A stretch of DNA of 64,000 bases, taken from contig MCGT01000017.1 of NCBI GenBank assembly GCA_002104935.1, forward strand, positions 62,001 through 126,000, read 5' to 3'. The notes beneath the pieces were generated by a model. That model saw nothing but the letters and a program-made list of their open reading frames with translations. It made no database searches and was not told the origin of the DNA. Shown here in pieces: positions 49,785 through 61,691 of the stretch. Position 1 is the first letter of the stretch. The number at the start of each line of letters is the position of its first letter. The stretch comes from Hesseltinella vesiculosa (taxonomy: Eukaryota; Mucoromycota; Mucoromycetes; Mucorales; Cunninghamellaceae). A program made the position numbers and the translations under genes.

Positions 49785-50494
49785 CTAGTTGTAAGTCGTA
49801 TTTTCCATTGGTTGAGGCAACTTTCGGCCCACGGTGCCCATTTCCCTGGCAAGGACAGGCTTGGGTTAGCGTTGAAAGAAAAGGACTAGGCAGATTACCT
49901 TCTAAGCTCGGTCAAGACGGTCTCCAAAGAGTAATTGCGCTTCCAGTTGGCAAGGCAGTGCAAGGAGCGAGGATCCACCACGCCATTCTCAGCATTCACG
50001 CTGGGCAGGTTGATGCGGGACACAAACTGCACATGTGGGGGTTTGTCGGGATAGTCTTCACCACAGTACACCTTCAAGCTATAAATACGGTTTTCATGGA
50101 CAGACTAGAAAAAGAACTCCCCTGGTGAGTCTATGATAAATGGAAAGGGGGGGACGTGTCCCTTGTTTAGATAAGGGAAGCTTTACGTTGGGGACACCGA
50201 GAATAGTTGCATGCCAGTTGTGCATCAAAAGATCATCATCAGCTAGACCATAGCTACAAGTACCATCACCAATCCCTTTTTCGCCTTTTTCTAATTCTTC
50301 TAGTAATCGAAAATTGCGAGGAACTACCAATGTTTCATCATAAAATACGTTACGTGAATATCAAGCCAGGGCTTGCCATTTTTCTTGTAAACAGCTCTCC
50401 CATCCACGGCCCCCTTTCTTTTTTTTTTTACATCGCCAATGACGGTCTCTTGCAACATTAAAAAACCTCAGCGTCATTTATTACCTTTAGCCAT
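49785..50494 (-). CDS. MMS2: Ubiquitin-conjugating enzyme variant MMS2
   Basis: Partner of Ubc13 for K63-linked ubiquitin chains in post-replication repair. Exons 50494-50485, 50323-50187, 50104-49899 and 49845-49785 give 137 residues. The N-terminus [15 protein letters not shown] and the motif GDGTCSYGL are typical, as is [12 protein letters not shown], where an active E2 would have its catalytic Cys context. There is a Cys one position off from that site, but the E2 HPN motif is missing, so it is a variant. The first coding exon is only 10 nt (MAK plus one base) and is followed by a 161-nt intron. Confidence 0.94.
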
Positions 50495-50715
50495 TGTGGT
50501 ATACTCTTTCAAAAAAAAAAAAAAATTGAATGCGTGTGGAAAAGAAAACAAAAAAAAAAAAACCACAGCTCCCACACCAAAAAAATTTCACCGCAGGCCC
50601 GCTGGCGGTGGATCAGGTGACCTCGAAAGAGCAAGATGAAAAAAAAATGCAGCTCCATTTTTTGCGCTTTTCTTTTAATTGACTTTTTTTTTTTTTTTTT
50701 TTTTTTCAAAAGCAA

Positions 50716-51329
50716 ATGCATTTATTACTATTTATTACATTGTGTTGTATGTGTTTATTGGTGTCGGCTGGCCCAGGCAATGCACAACGGTTTAATCAAG
50801 ATCAGTCCAACTATGGCAATATGGAAACCAACAAAGAGTAAAGCATACGTTGGAAAAAAAAAAGCACCTTGTCATCTGACACGGGTTTTTTATGCGTCTG
50901 GATAGTCATCTTCAAGAACATTTGAATGCCATGGCTGGCGAAGGGGAAACAGCCAAGCAAATGGATGAAAAGGATATGGTCTATTATTTGTTTGTCCTGC
51001 ACGATCGCAACGGCGATGGCCACTTGGATGGCCATGAATTACGAGCTGCCTTTTCCGACTTTGATGCTGAACATGAAGAAGATCCCACCAAGTTTGTGTC
51101 TTTGGAAGATATCACTGCCATGGTCGATCATGTCTTGGAGGAAGATGACTTGGATGGCGAGTAAGTTTAAAAGAGAACACGTGGAGCGCCCTCGGCGACG
51201 GATGGCTGGAGGATCACTCTACGATTTTTTTTAACCCCCTCTTTTTTTTTTTGGTTCTCCTTTATTTTTAGTGGGCGGATCTCTTGGGAAGAATACATGC
51301 AAAGTCAATTATATCATGGTAATTTTTAA
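50716..51329 (+). CDS. Secreted EF-hand protein similar to MCFD2
   Basis: Exons 50716-50837, 50906-51160 and 51272-51329 give 144 residues. The first exon encodes a clear signal peptide (HLLLFITLCCMCLLVSA). Two EF-hands follow: loop DRNGDGHLDGHE and, split over the last intron, DLDGDGRISWEE. Length, signal peptide and spacing fit MCFD2, the soluble partner of the ERGIC-53 cargo receptor in ER export, although other secreted EF-hand proteins cannot be excluded. An unspliced reading from the ATG at 50892 would lack the signal peptide. Divergent from MMS2, 221 bp apart. Confidence 0.8.
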
Positions 51330-51835
51330 CAGCCCCTCCAAGTCCCGGAACAACTTTTCCCAGTCGTGATTAAACATTGAACGGAATACCATTCGATTTT
51401 TATTTCTATTTGATCACCAAGCCGAGGACGGTGTAGAAAATAGAAAAGGAGACACGTCATGGAAAGGTAGCGATAGGTTCAAAGATTTCGCCAAAGTTGG
51501 CTTTTTTTGCAACTCGTCTTGATTAACAGCTGTGGCCCAGTCAATCTTCAAATGATATCGCGAGAAAATTTCTGGATTGTGTTTTCCACTAGTGAGACAT
51601 GGGGGGGGTTGCTTTGCTCATAAGCATTCTAGGCAAATTCTTCTGGTAGGCTATCTGGTATTTATCCTTCGGCTGGCATATTTTGTGAATGTGTTGGCAC
51701 CCTAGGAGAGGTGCTAAGAGTGAGGTGCTTACGCAGTGCGCCTTGAGCTCTGTGTGGTGCCTGGAAGAGGTGACAACCGTCGCAGCCATGGGATGGGCTG
51801 AGACATGGCGAAACAATGAAATGAAAAAGAAGCCT
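51330..51835. other. Flank of a dead transposon
   Basis: Between the EF-hand gene and the transposase relic. Probably includes part of the old element, but I could not find clear terminal inverted repeats by eye. Confidence 0.4.
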
Positions 51836-52405
51836 CTAAAATGACTTTTTCTCCACACGGTCACAAGCTTCCGAGATTCTTTTTGACAAAGTGTCCTCCT
51901 GCAAAAACCGATGACGCTTCACGTTGCTCTTTGCCACTGCCCAGAATTGTTCGATTGGGTTGAGCTCAGGATCAGGAGAGTAAGTAGGAAGATACACACG
52001 TATATCCTCGATACTCAATGTACTTCTTTCTATTTTCATGTGTGTGAATAGGCGCATTATCCATGACTATAATGACCATTCATGTGCGGATGCTTGTCCA
52101 TGTCATTGAGAGTCATTTTTAAGAAACTGATAGAGGGGCCTGTTACAGTGCCTGAGCTTCCATATCCGTCAGCCTTTCTCTTCTCAGTAGGTCTTGGTTT
52201 TTTTCACGCCAACTGTAATTAAACCTGATGCAGAGATAGCTCCCAATATCGATGTTGTGTTGCTCTCGTAGCAGGTCGGGTGACAATAACACGCGTACCT
52301 TTTTTTCAAGCCCTTCAGCGTTTCCTATTGATATCAAACACTGTCAAACACTGGCTCGTCGAGAAACACGCCATTCGTCAAAAAGTGCATGTCAGTATTT
52401 TCAAC
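51836..52405 (-). pseudogene. Degenerate Tc1/IS630-like DDE transposase
   Basis: The best-preserved piece (51836-52057) has the C-terminal signature YLPTYSPDPELNPIEQFW followed by a basic helix (KSNVKRHRF). Upstream on the same strand, pieces in different frames carry other conserved blocks: KMTLNDMDKHPHM, VMDNAPIHTH (catalytic Asp) and GVFLDEPVFDS (first catalytic Asp). Frameshifts near 52065-52085 and several stops at 52150-52200 break the frame, so it cannot encode an active enzyme. I know this type of element from Mucorales genomes. The N-terminal DNA-binding domain appears to be missing. Confidence 0.85.
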
Positions 52406-52520
52406 TTTTTTTTTTTTTTTTTTAAATATCAATGTATCGAGGTAACATCTAAGGGAAAAAAAAAAAATAAAAAAAAGAAAAAGAAAAAAAAAAAAAAGGG
52501 GGAGTGGAACATGACTTTTT

Positions 52521-54878
52521 CTAACGTGCAGGAGGATGGTTGGAGGCAAGTGGGTGGTTGCGGAAGTCATTGATGGTATGGAAATCAGCCAGGACCTTGA
52601 CGAGGCGGTCTTTTTGGGGAATGGGTTTAGCTTTGGAGCTGCGGTAATGATGGAAGGCCCAGTATTTTTCTAGCCCATAGAGTTGGTCTCGGTCATAATC
52701 CACCAAGGTCATGTTTTCAAAGTCATCGTAGATATCCTGTCGAAACCGTTTTTCAAGCCCATAGGAATAGAAGCGAAACAAGCATTCCAAACCATAACTA
52801 TTTTTTCAAAAAATAAAAGAGTGAGCTTTGCTGGACATGTCTATGAGCAAGGCGCGAATGTTTTACCGATAGCCTTGGGCGGCATCTTCTTGGGCTAAGC
52901 GTTTGAATTCCTTGTACATGCGTTTGTTGTAATGGTCACGTAGAAAATGGCACCAGAACCAAAAGAGCTGAAAAAAAAAGAAGAGGAAGGGGGTGAGGTG
53001 ATGATTGGTTTGGGTGACCTTGCGCTTACCGTGTTCATCTCATGAGACTGGCCGATGCCCAGTTGTTCACGCTGACGCAGAGCCTTGGCGTGGTATTTGT
53101 AGTACTTTTGCTGGACAAAGCCTTTTTCTTGCAAGAGAGAATGGCTGGGGTGTTGGAAGCTGGGGATGGCCTGGGGCTCAAAGCTGGTGCCGTAGGATTT
53201 GAGACTGGTGCTGAGGTCTGTGTCATTGTAATGGTAGGCTTGTTCACCAAAGATCCAACCCACTGGTTGTTGTCCAAAGGATTTGGCATTCCCTGCATAA
53301 AACCGCATACTGATAAAAAAAGGTGTGAGATGGGGGATGCGTGATTTCTTCTGGAGGGGCTTACCTGCCATTTTGGCGTCTCGCGTCTGCTTCAAACTTT
53401 TGTAGGCCTTCGTTGATCATTTGCTGGACATCATCGTTCCAGGAGGCGTTGACGACGGACAGGCGGCGGGCTTGGACGTGATGGTCATTGTTGCGTTTGC
53501 CACGGGTAAAGAGCATGATGCGGGCAATGGCGTCTTCGTCGACATCATCAAGGTCATCGTCCCCTTCGTCCATGGGTCGAGATTTGGCGGTTGGGCGCTG
53601 TAGGTCTTCATCCAGAGCAAATATATCGTCGTCGTCGTCTTCGGTATGGCAGCTTCGGCTGCTGGAGCTGGTGCTAGTAGTAGGGACGGCCAGTTCGGAT
53701 CGTGGGGGTGGGGATGGGACGACGGAGTGGTCGGGCGCATTGGGCATGACCCATTGCTCCCAGCCTTCGCGTTTCCTGACCTTTTGTCCTTCCATCTGGA
53801 CGACGTGGCTGTCCTGCAAAGCTTCTTTGATCAGGGCCAGATCGGTTGTCCACTGCTTCACCCGGTTGAATTCGGCCAGCACCTGAATATCCACATAGCC
53901 TTCGGCATCCATCTAACCACAAAACGCAGGTTAGACCGTCTATGGCTATGGACGTCTACTTACCTTGCCACGTAAAAAGACATCTTTGCATAGATTGTCG
54001 ACGCTAAAGTAATAGTCGCTAGGAAAAAAAAAATGGAGTTTGTTGGGCGGGAAATGTTGTCGAGTTTTTTTTTTTTTTTTTTTTTTACATTTGCTGAAGG
54101 ATATAGGTCTTGACGGTGGGCATGTCGACCATGACATAGTAGGGTGGATACATCATGGGGACAATAGGGGTGTAATAAGAAGCTCGGCGTTGCTGAGCTT
54201 GGATGAATTTGGAGGAGGGTCTTCGAGCGGTCTGGAACGGTTCAGGAGGTGGGTCGGCATGAGAGGCAGGTTTTGAAGGTCTGTGTTGTTGGGGTCCGGC
54301 GGAAGGGTCGGAGGCGGCTTGGTTGGGTTGCTTGGAGGGACGTCTTTTGTGATTTGGTTTTTGGGAAGGCGTTTGAGATTTTTTTGGTTTTGGTGAGTCC
54401 TTTTCCGTACCGTCTGACTTTTGTTTTTGAGATTTGGGCTGGGGTTCTTTTGAGGACGGGTGGTCGACTGGTTTTTTGGCGGGGTCGGTTTTGCGTTTTC
54501 GGTGCTTGGTTTTTTTGTCTTTTGCATGAGTGATGGTAGGAGTCAACGGTTTCCATTGCGGCCGTCCTGGTTTTAAAAGGTGGAGCGGGGGGGTGAGCAG
54601 GGGTGAAAAACCGAGGAATCTGAAATAACTTACGCTTGTTTCTACCACTTTGTTTTGGAGGTTCTTTTTTATCTTCGGCCGACGTCAGTTCATTAGGTGC
54701 AGGCCAGGATTGCTTGTCAGCATCTTTTTAAAGGTCAGTTTGGAGAGCGACAAAAAGGAAAGGTGTTACCTTGATGGATTTCGGATATTTTCACGGCTGC
54801 TGGGGTATCTTGAGAGGGCACTTTCCAAGGATTTTGGCCAAGGACAGAGGGTGGGGAGGTGGAGGTAGGAGAACCCAT
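52521..54878 (-). CDS. LARP1: La-related protein 1 (LARP1) with DM15 repeats
   Basis: RNA-binding regulator of ribosomal-protein mRNAs; in animals its DM15 region binds the cap and TOP motif under TOR control. Exons 54878-54770, 54723-54634, 54566-54089, 54018-53964, 53912-53365, 53309-53030, 52967-52867 and 52797-52521 give 645 residues. A basic disordered N-terminus leads to the La motif near 226-300 ([17 protein letters not shown], then [18 protein letters not shown]). The C-terminal DM15 tandem includes [30 protein letters not shown], and [19 protein letters not shown]. All three DM15 units appear present. S. cerevisiae Sro9/Slf1 lack DM15. Confidence 0.94.
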
Positions 54879-55537
54879 GATGGACTGGTCGATGTGAAAG
54901 AAAAAAGGAAAAAAAAAAAAAAGGAGCAGAAGGATTTTGTTGGTTGGGTAGGGCGGGGAAGACATGCGCAGATAAAAAAGAAACGTGAGTGACCAGGTGT
55001 GAGGTTAGAAAATAATCAGTTTGGAAAGGATCATTTCTTACCAATGTCGAGTGTAAGAATTACAATGAAGTACAAGAAGCTGGTTTGCCAAAATGTTGTC
55101 ACACTTTTGTCGTAAAATGAGTGAACAAAAAATAGAGTCAAGTGTATGAAAGGCTGTTAAAGCAAGGGTGGCGGCCAAAAAAGTGTGAAGCTGAAATAGG
55201 GGTTGTCTTTTGCTGTTCTAACGCAATGAGGAATTCAATGAACGGTAGTGTTTATCAACAAGCCTGGGTTAAAAAAAAAAAAACAAAAAAAAAAAAAAAA
55301 ACAAAAGAGAAAGAAGAAAGAGTGAGAAAAAATAAAGGCGAGCCCTTTTTATTGTATGAAGCGTTTGAGCCGAGGCGCTTGAAAAAAAAAAAAAAAAAAA
55401 GCTTTTTTACCAGGTGTCCTGTGACACAATCCCAGGCCGTTTCCACCAGCTTTGATTCATGCGTGGATGCACTGAGCTTATTGGTTACACAATTTGCCCA
55501 TGAATGAAAATAAGAACACTGTTTCTTTAATCCTTAT
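54879..55537. other. Intergenic region
   Basis: Between two minus-strand genes. Long A runs at 54910-54922 and 55270-55300 make Lys-rich artefact frames. No gene is supported. Confidence 0.55.
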
Positions 55538-56916
55538 TTATACTTTATAGAACACGCTATCTTGCTGAATGCGATGCCACCCTGTCATGGGACAATTCAA
55601 TACAGAATACATCGGCTCGACCCCAGGCTCACCAAGTAACGACAGAGCCGCCAGGCCCATGTAGGAATGCAACAAATCTAAAAAAAAAAATCATATCAGG
55701 GCCGAGGTCTCCATCTTTTCTTTTTTTGTCCTACCAGGATAAGACGATGCATCCTTTCCAAACCCACCGGCTCGTGTCTGGGTGGAAAGGAGAAAATGGC
55801 GAAGATTTTCTTCATGCACCATGTTAAACGCCTCCAGGATCTAACATGCCCCCAACATAAAACAGCCGAGATGAGTGCCATTGTTTTTTTTTTTTTCCCA
55901 GGTGACTCACGTCCAAACTACCGCCGATCCAAAAGCAATAGCAAGTATCCGGCTGTTTGTTGGGCCGACCTTGGAAACCTGTCGATTGGCGATCCAGCCC
56001 CCATTTGATCAGCGCCTGCTTGTCCACCAGCCCATCCTCCAGTCTACCCATCAACGCCAGGGCGGCCACCCCACAAAACGTCGATCCTCCATGACCTTCT
56101 TCACCTGGGCATTGGCCAATGGCTTTCTCATACGACTATGACAAAGCGATCTTTAGCTTCGGCTTGGTCTCGACCTTATACGTTACCTGTAGTGACCGAA
56201 TATATTGCACCGTCTTTTCAATGTCCAACCCACGCCAGTCGTTTAGGAGGACACTGATGGCTGCGGCACAAAAGATAAACCGCACATCGCGTTCCATGCT
56301 ACCCATCGTCGGTGCAATGCTGCCGTCTTGCTGCTGAAGGTAGCCAATGGTGCGTACGATGGCGTCCCGATCCACCCGCGAGTAATCGTCTCCCAGCAGG
56401 CCAAGGCTGAGCAGTGCTGTGTAGGTATTGGCAATATGGCTCGAGTCAAATGCTTGGTATTCACAGCTGCTCTAAAAAAAATAGCACGTCAAAACCCTGC
56501 GCTTCAAAGTGGCGTCATCGTCTTACTGCCTTGGGATCATACGATCGGCCCGACCAGCTGGATCCACGAAAACCACAGTGGCCATCATCTAGTTGAAACC
56601 AATGGCATAAGCTCCCTCCACAGAGTCTCTTCATTTCTTACTTTGACCATCTTCACTAGGCACAATCTGCTGGGCATAGATCCAATCGATCCAGTTGGCT
56701 TTGTTTTGATCAGATAGATCATCTAATGCATTGAGCAGGGATAAACCGCCTATGCAGAAGAAGGCCAGCGTCATTCTAGTCAGAGCGATGAGTTTTGCAT
56801 CCCGTGTCCATCATCTGGACTTGCCTGTTTGTTTCGGTTTCTGTATAAGCACTAGGCAGCATTTGCAAATGCGTCTTGAAGTATTTGATATGTCGGTCTC
56901 GGTCAAACTCGGCCAT
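55538..56916 (-). CDS. CDC43: Geranylgeranyltransferase type I beta subunit
   Basis: Catalytic subunit that adds geranylgeranyl to CaaX proteins such as Rho GTPases. Exons 56916-56825, 56775-56642, 56588-56527, 56471-56187, 56135-55911, 55840-55735 and 55677-55538 give 347 residues. Prenyltransferase repeats are clear: GFRGSSWSGR, DSSHIANTYTALLSL, GHGGSTFCGVAAL and GFQGRPNKQPDTCYCFWIGG. The zinc ligands are D254 and C256 in DTCYCFW and H305 in DLLHSYMGL. Intron 1 (56776-56824) has a GC donor. The start follows a 25-nt A run. Confidence 0.95.
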
Positions 56917-57072
56917 TGGGGAAACGTAAAGAGAAAGAGAAAGAGAAAAAAAAAAAAAAAAAAAAAAAAAGGCACGTTTTCTGTCCGTGAAAAAAAAAAA
57001 ATTGCCTGTCTGGCGCCAAATGGAGATGGAGCGGAGGATTTATTCTTCCAGAATACTTTTCTTTCTTTCTTT

Positions 57073-58646
57073 TTACAATTGGTAGTCTGAAGGAGCAATG
57101 GGTTGATGCAGGTACTCTTTTTTGCCGGGGCCATATTCGCTGGTGATGTTGCCGTTGCCATAGAGGCGGTACTTGTAGATGACCAGGCCATCCAGGCCGA
57201 CAGGACCACGGGCGTGGGTCTTATTGGTGGACACGCCTACTTCGGCGCCAAAACCATAGCGGAAGCCATCGGCAAAGCGGGTGCTGGCATTCCAGTAGCA
57301 GCCAGCGGCATCCACGCGTGTCATAAACCAATCAGCCGTCTGGGCGTTTTCGGTAAGGATGGCATCGGTATGTTTGCTGCCATGGTCATTGATATGGGTC
57401 ACCGCCCCGTCCACATCCGCCACCACCTTGACCGCAATCACATGATCCAAGAACTCGGTGTCATAGTCTTCATCGCCAGCGGCCTGGACTTTGTCGCCCG
57501 CACCAGCATGGTGATGTTGCAAGTAGGCATGCGAAGCGGCATCGCACTTGAGCGTCACTCCGGCATCGATCAACGCTTGTGCAACTTTGCTGAAAGTGTC
57601 CTTTTGCAGCAATTCTTGGTGTACCAGCAACTGTTCAGTCGAGTTGCAAGCAGCAGGGTAACTTGTCTATCGAGATGCCATCACGTCAGTTTTCTAACAA
57701 CGTCTCTTTTCACCCTACCTTGGCATCCACCACAATACGCAGTGCCTTGTTCAAATCCACTTCCTTATCCAAAAAGGTAGAGCAGATACCATCCGCATGA
57801 CCAAGGACAGGAATACTTAAAAAAAAAAGGAATGAGGTCACACGTGGCAAACGCAAGGTAGCAAAAAAATCCGAACAGCCCACTTTCACAAGACAATCAT
57901 GTCGAAAAAAAAAAAAAAGGAGCGGCCTTACCGAGTGTTGTTTTGAATGTACTTGACCAAGCTGTTGCTACCACGGGGGACAACCATATCGATATAACGA
58001 TCCAGATCTAACAGGGCAGAGATATCTTCACGGGTCTCAACAATTTGAACAGCTGTCTTGGGAATAGGATTGGAGGCCGGCAAGGAGGCCAAGGCATCTT
58101 GAATCACGGCGGCCAGCTTGGCATTGGTATGGGTCGCTTCCTTCCCACCCTTTAAGATCACTGCATTCCCCGACTTCAGCGCCAGGCAAGAGATATTGAC
58201 AACGACTTCAGGACGAGCTTCGAAAATCGTCAGCAACACACCCACAGGCACAGTGACGCGGTACAGCGACAGGTCATTGTCCAACTTGGTAGCCATGGTG
58301 ACTTTTTTGCTAGGATCGTCTAGCTTTGTAATGTCGCTCACCCCTGACAGAATCGTTTCAAACTTGTCCCCTTTACAAATGTCCAATCGCTTAAACAAGG
58401 CATTCGACAGTTTGCCAGCCTGGACTTGTTCTTCAGCCAACTAGTCGATGCTATCAGTTCATGTCGCCCTTCGCATTCTTTTCCTACCTGTTTGTCCAGT
58501 TCGTTGGCGGCAAAGATGTCGTTCTTGCGTTCAGCCAAGACTTGTTTAATTCTTAATAGGGCTTCGTTCTTTTGTTCATTCGTGACCGACTGTAGACTGA
58601 CAGAGGCCAGACGGGCATCACGAGCTAATTGTTCAATGGCAGACAT
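57073..58646 (-). CDS. PRO2: Gamma-glutamyl phosphate reductase
   Basis: Second enzyme of proline synthesis: reduces gamma-glutamyl phosphate to glutamate semialdehyde with NADPH. Exons 58646-58488, 58440-57932, 57815-57719 and 57666-57073 give 452 residues, the normal length. The fold is marked by [33 protein letters not shown] and [13 protein letters not shown]. The catalytic cysteine is C262 in [13 protein letters not shown]. The C-terminus ([20 protein letters not shown]) is typical. The exon 3 acceptor follows a T run. Divergent from the mitochondrial carrier gene. Confidence 0.97.
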
Positions 58647-59128
58647 GTTTATGGACAGAATAAAACGAAAGAAAAAGCGTTGATCAACGCAAGATCAGTC
58701 AGTGCGCCTTTTTTTTTTATGGAGTCATCGTTTTAAAACCACGCACCAATCAGCAAGGCTTCTTCGTGAGCCTTTTTGCTGTAGGCGGTGCAGTTTAAGT
58801 TTGAGGGTTCCCTGCAAATGATGTCATTGATAAAAAGGTTTATTTAGGCCCATTTTTTTTCAAGGGTAACAAATCCATCGACTGTGCGTCGAAAATCACA
58901 AAAATAAAATCATCATGTGTCAAAAAAAAATGGCCGGCCAATTTTGTTTTTTCTCAATGGCATGGCCGCGATTTTGGCTGAGAAAAAAACGGGCATGTCC
59001 TACTGCAGGCAGGCTGTCTTGAAAATCTTTTTTTTTTTTTTTTTTCCTTCCGTCTTTTCCATTCTTTGTGACATTCATCTGCTACCCTTCCCTTGTAGTC
59101 TACTTTTATAGTGTCGAACGATGCAATA
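58647..59128. other. Divergent promoter of PRO2 and the mitochondrial carrier
   Basis: Contains CCAAT-type boxes (ACCAATCAG near 58745) and a T16 run at 59029-59045. No coding signal. Confidence 0.5.
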
Positions 59129-61025
59129 ATGACGGGACCGGACTTACCGCAGGATGATCCTAGCCAAACCGCCATGGCCGACTTTTTATCAGAAACACCT
59201 AAAGAGCGCAACGATCGCATTCGAGCCTTATTTGATTCGTTGGATCGCCATCAAGATGGTGTGTTGGATAGGGACTGTATTGAAAAAGGACTGACGGCCA
59301 TGACCCATTTGCCTGCCCGCACCAAGTTCGTCAATGAACTATTGGAAGCCTGCGACACCAGTCAAGACGGTGTCGTCGATTTTGAAGAGTTTGAAATTTA
59401 TGTGCGCGACAAGGAAAGTGAGCTTTTGGATCTGTTCCAACGTCTCGACACCCGTGGCGATGGCAGTTTATATCCTGAAGATCTTGCCATGGCCTTGCAA
59501 GAGGCTGGCATCACCATCAATCAAGAGGAACTCATGGAGTTTGTAGAGTGGATGGATTTGGGTAATTGGCGTAAAAAAAAAAAATAATCATCGTGCACTG
59601 ACATTCCTTCACCCCTGCTTATTTGGGATGTGGCTTTCCCTCTTTTCAGACGGCAACGGCATCATTGATTTTTATGAATTTAAAAACTTTTTACTCGTAT
59701 GAAAATGATGCAAACACCCACAGAAAGTCTTAAAATTTTTTTTTTTTGAAAAAGCTGCTACCTGAGACCAACGTTAGTGAAATTTATCGTTACTACGAAA
59801 CGTCAACCCAACTGACCCCTGATGCCGAAGTGATCATCCCTCCAACCGACGAATTATCTGGTAACGCACTCAAGTACTTTTTGGCTGGGGGTATAGCGGG
59901 TGGTGTGTCTCGCACTTGCACTGCCCCCTTTGATCGCCTCAAAGTGTATCTCATCACAAATGCCCAGAAAGAATCCCTAACCATTCGCCAGGCCGTGTCT
60001 GTCATCTATGCCTCTGGTGGCCTGCGCGGTTTCTTCGTCGGCAATGGCCTTAACATCTTCAAGATCGTACCTGAATCATGCAAGTTTACCCTCTTAAAAA
60101 AAAAAATCCTGACGTCCCTCCTTTAGCAATCAAGTTTTATTCGTATGAAACCTTCAAGCGGCTCTTTGCCAAGGCACTGGACATCGAAGACAAGGATGCC
60201 ATTCCCACCAGTGCTCGATTTACCGCCGGCGGCTTGGCCGGCCTGAGTGCTCAGTTCTTGATTTATCCCGTCGAAACCCTGAAAACGCGCATCATGTCCA
60301 TCCAGTCCGCTCCTCCCTCAGTCGCCTCCACATCCAATCCAAGCCGCGTTTCCCACTCGCTCATTCTAGACACGATGAAACAAATGTACAACAAAGCTGG
60401 TCTTCGAGCCTTTTGGCCTGGGTTGACCCTTGGGTTAGTGGGCGTATTTCCATATCAAGCCATGGATCTTGGTAAGCCTCGCCGCCGAGTCGAAAGAACC
60501 AAGCTCACCCATCCCTCTTGTAGGCATTTACGAAACCCTAAAGTTGAGTTATTTGCATTACATGGATGAAAACAATCACCAACATCATCGCGAAGGTCCC
60601 AAGCAACAGCCGTCCATCTTTGTACTCTGGGCTTGTGGTATGGTCAGTGGCTCCATCGGAGCAACCAGCGTGTACCCGCTGAATGTGATCCGGACAAGGT
60701 AAGTAAAAAAAAAAAAAAAAAAAATCGAAAAGGCGACCTCTGACGTCGGCATGGTATCTCTGTATGGTTAGATTGCAAGCCCAAGGCACCCCAGCCCATC
60801 CACGCACCTACAAGTCACCCCTGGAAGCAGCTCAAGTCACCTACAGGACCGAGGGCATCCGCGGCTTTTACAAGGGCCTGGGCCCTACCTTACTCAAGGT
60901 AAGTGACAGCGACAAAAACGTCATGTCTTGCCATTCCTCACCTCTTCTTTTTCAAGGTGGTCCCTGCCGTCAGTATCAGCTACATTACTTATGAGTGGAC
61001 CAAGGCTGAATTGGGAATTGCCTAA
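59129..61025 (+). CDS. Calcium-regulated mitochondrial ATP-Mg/Pi carrier (SCaMC/SAL1 type)
   Basis: Inner-membrane carrier exchanging ATP-Mg for phosphate, switched on by cytosolic calcium. Exons 59129-59561, 59650-59696, 59755-60079, 60127-60471, 60524-60698, 60772-60898 and 60957-61025 give 506 residues. The N-terminal half has EF-hands (DRHQDGVLDRDC, DTSQDGVVDFEE, DTRGDGSLYPED and DGNGIIDFYE). The carrier half has the three repeat signatures APFDRLK, YPVETLKTR and YPLNVIRTR. Intron 3 (60080-60126) has a GC donor, needed for the conserved PESxIKF join. The ATG at 59129 is the first in frame. Confidence 0.95.
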
Positions 61026-61691
61026 ATCATGCCAGCCAGTGTTTTTTATTGTACGCCATTTTCATGTATCTTCATTTCATCCCGCACGTTTTTTGTTTGT
61101 TTTATACCACATTCCTTTTTTATTATTTGCATGCAATCATCCTAAAATAAAAGCAAAGCCTCCATTTGTTCTAATCCGCAGTATTCATCCCCTCTCTATT
61201 TTTGTGGTCTCATCCAAAGAGACCCCTACTTTTAACCATAAGCATGGCTCACCAAAGGAGAGCTTTCGTTGACCGCAAGGACGAGCTCCCAGCTAAAAAA
61301 TCAAACAACATCGGCCATTTTTGCCAGAGAGCCAACCCACCACGCGATCGAATGAAAATCGACTCGCGCCAAATGTTGCAGACGCACAGGAGAGGATGAG
61401 GCATGCTTATGGATAAAATCACTGGCCCATCGGACACCGCAGCGAAGAGTGAAAGGCACGTCTTGACCTGCTTTGATCGCAAAAATCCACGCTAAAACTA
61501 GGCGTTCCCTCTCCACCTTGTTCCAAAGAATGTGCTGGAAGGGGATACCTGATAAAAACCTGACTTGGGTAAAATGCCAACCTCGTACTGTTAAGGGGTA
61601 ATGACGAAAAGTAAACAAACACTCGCCACAATGGAGTGTTTCTTTTTTTTTTCCCCTCTTCATTTATTTTCTGCATACGTCTAGTGTTACA
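61026..61691. other. Intergenic region
   Basis: Between two + strand genes. AATAAA-type signals occur near 61147. The 61200-61600 part is less A/T-rich, but frames on both strands lack family features. Confidence 0.5.

Noticed and set aside
55142..55507. A 121-residue + frame
   Set aside because: Mostly Lys from A runs; no conserved part.
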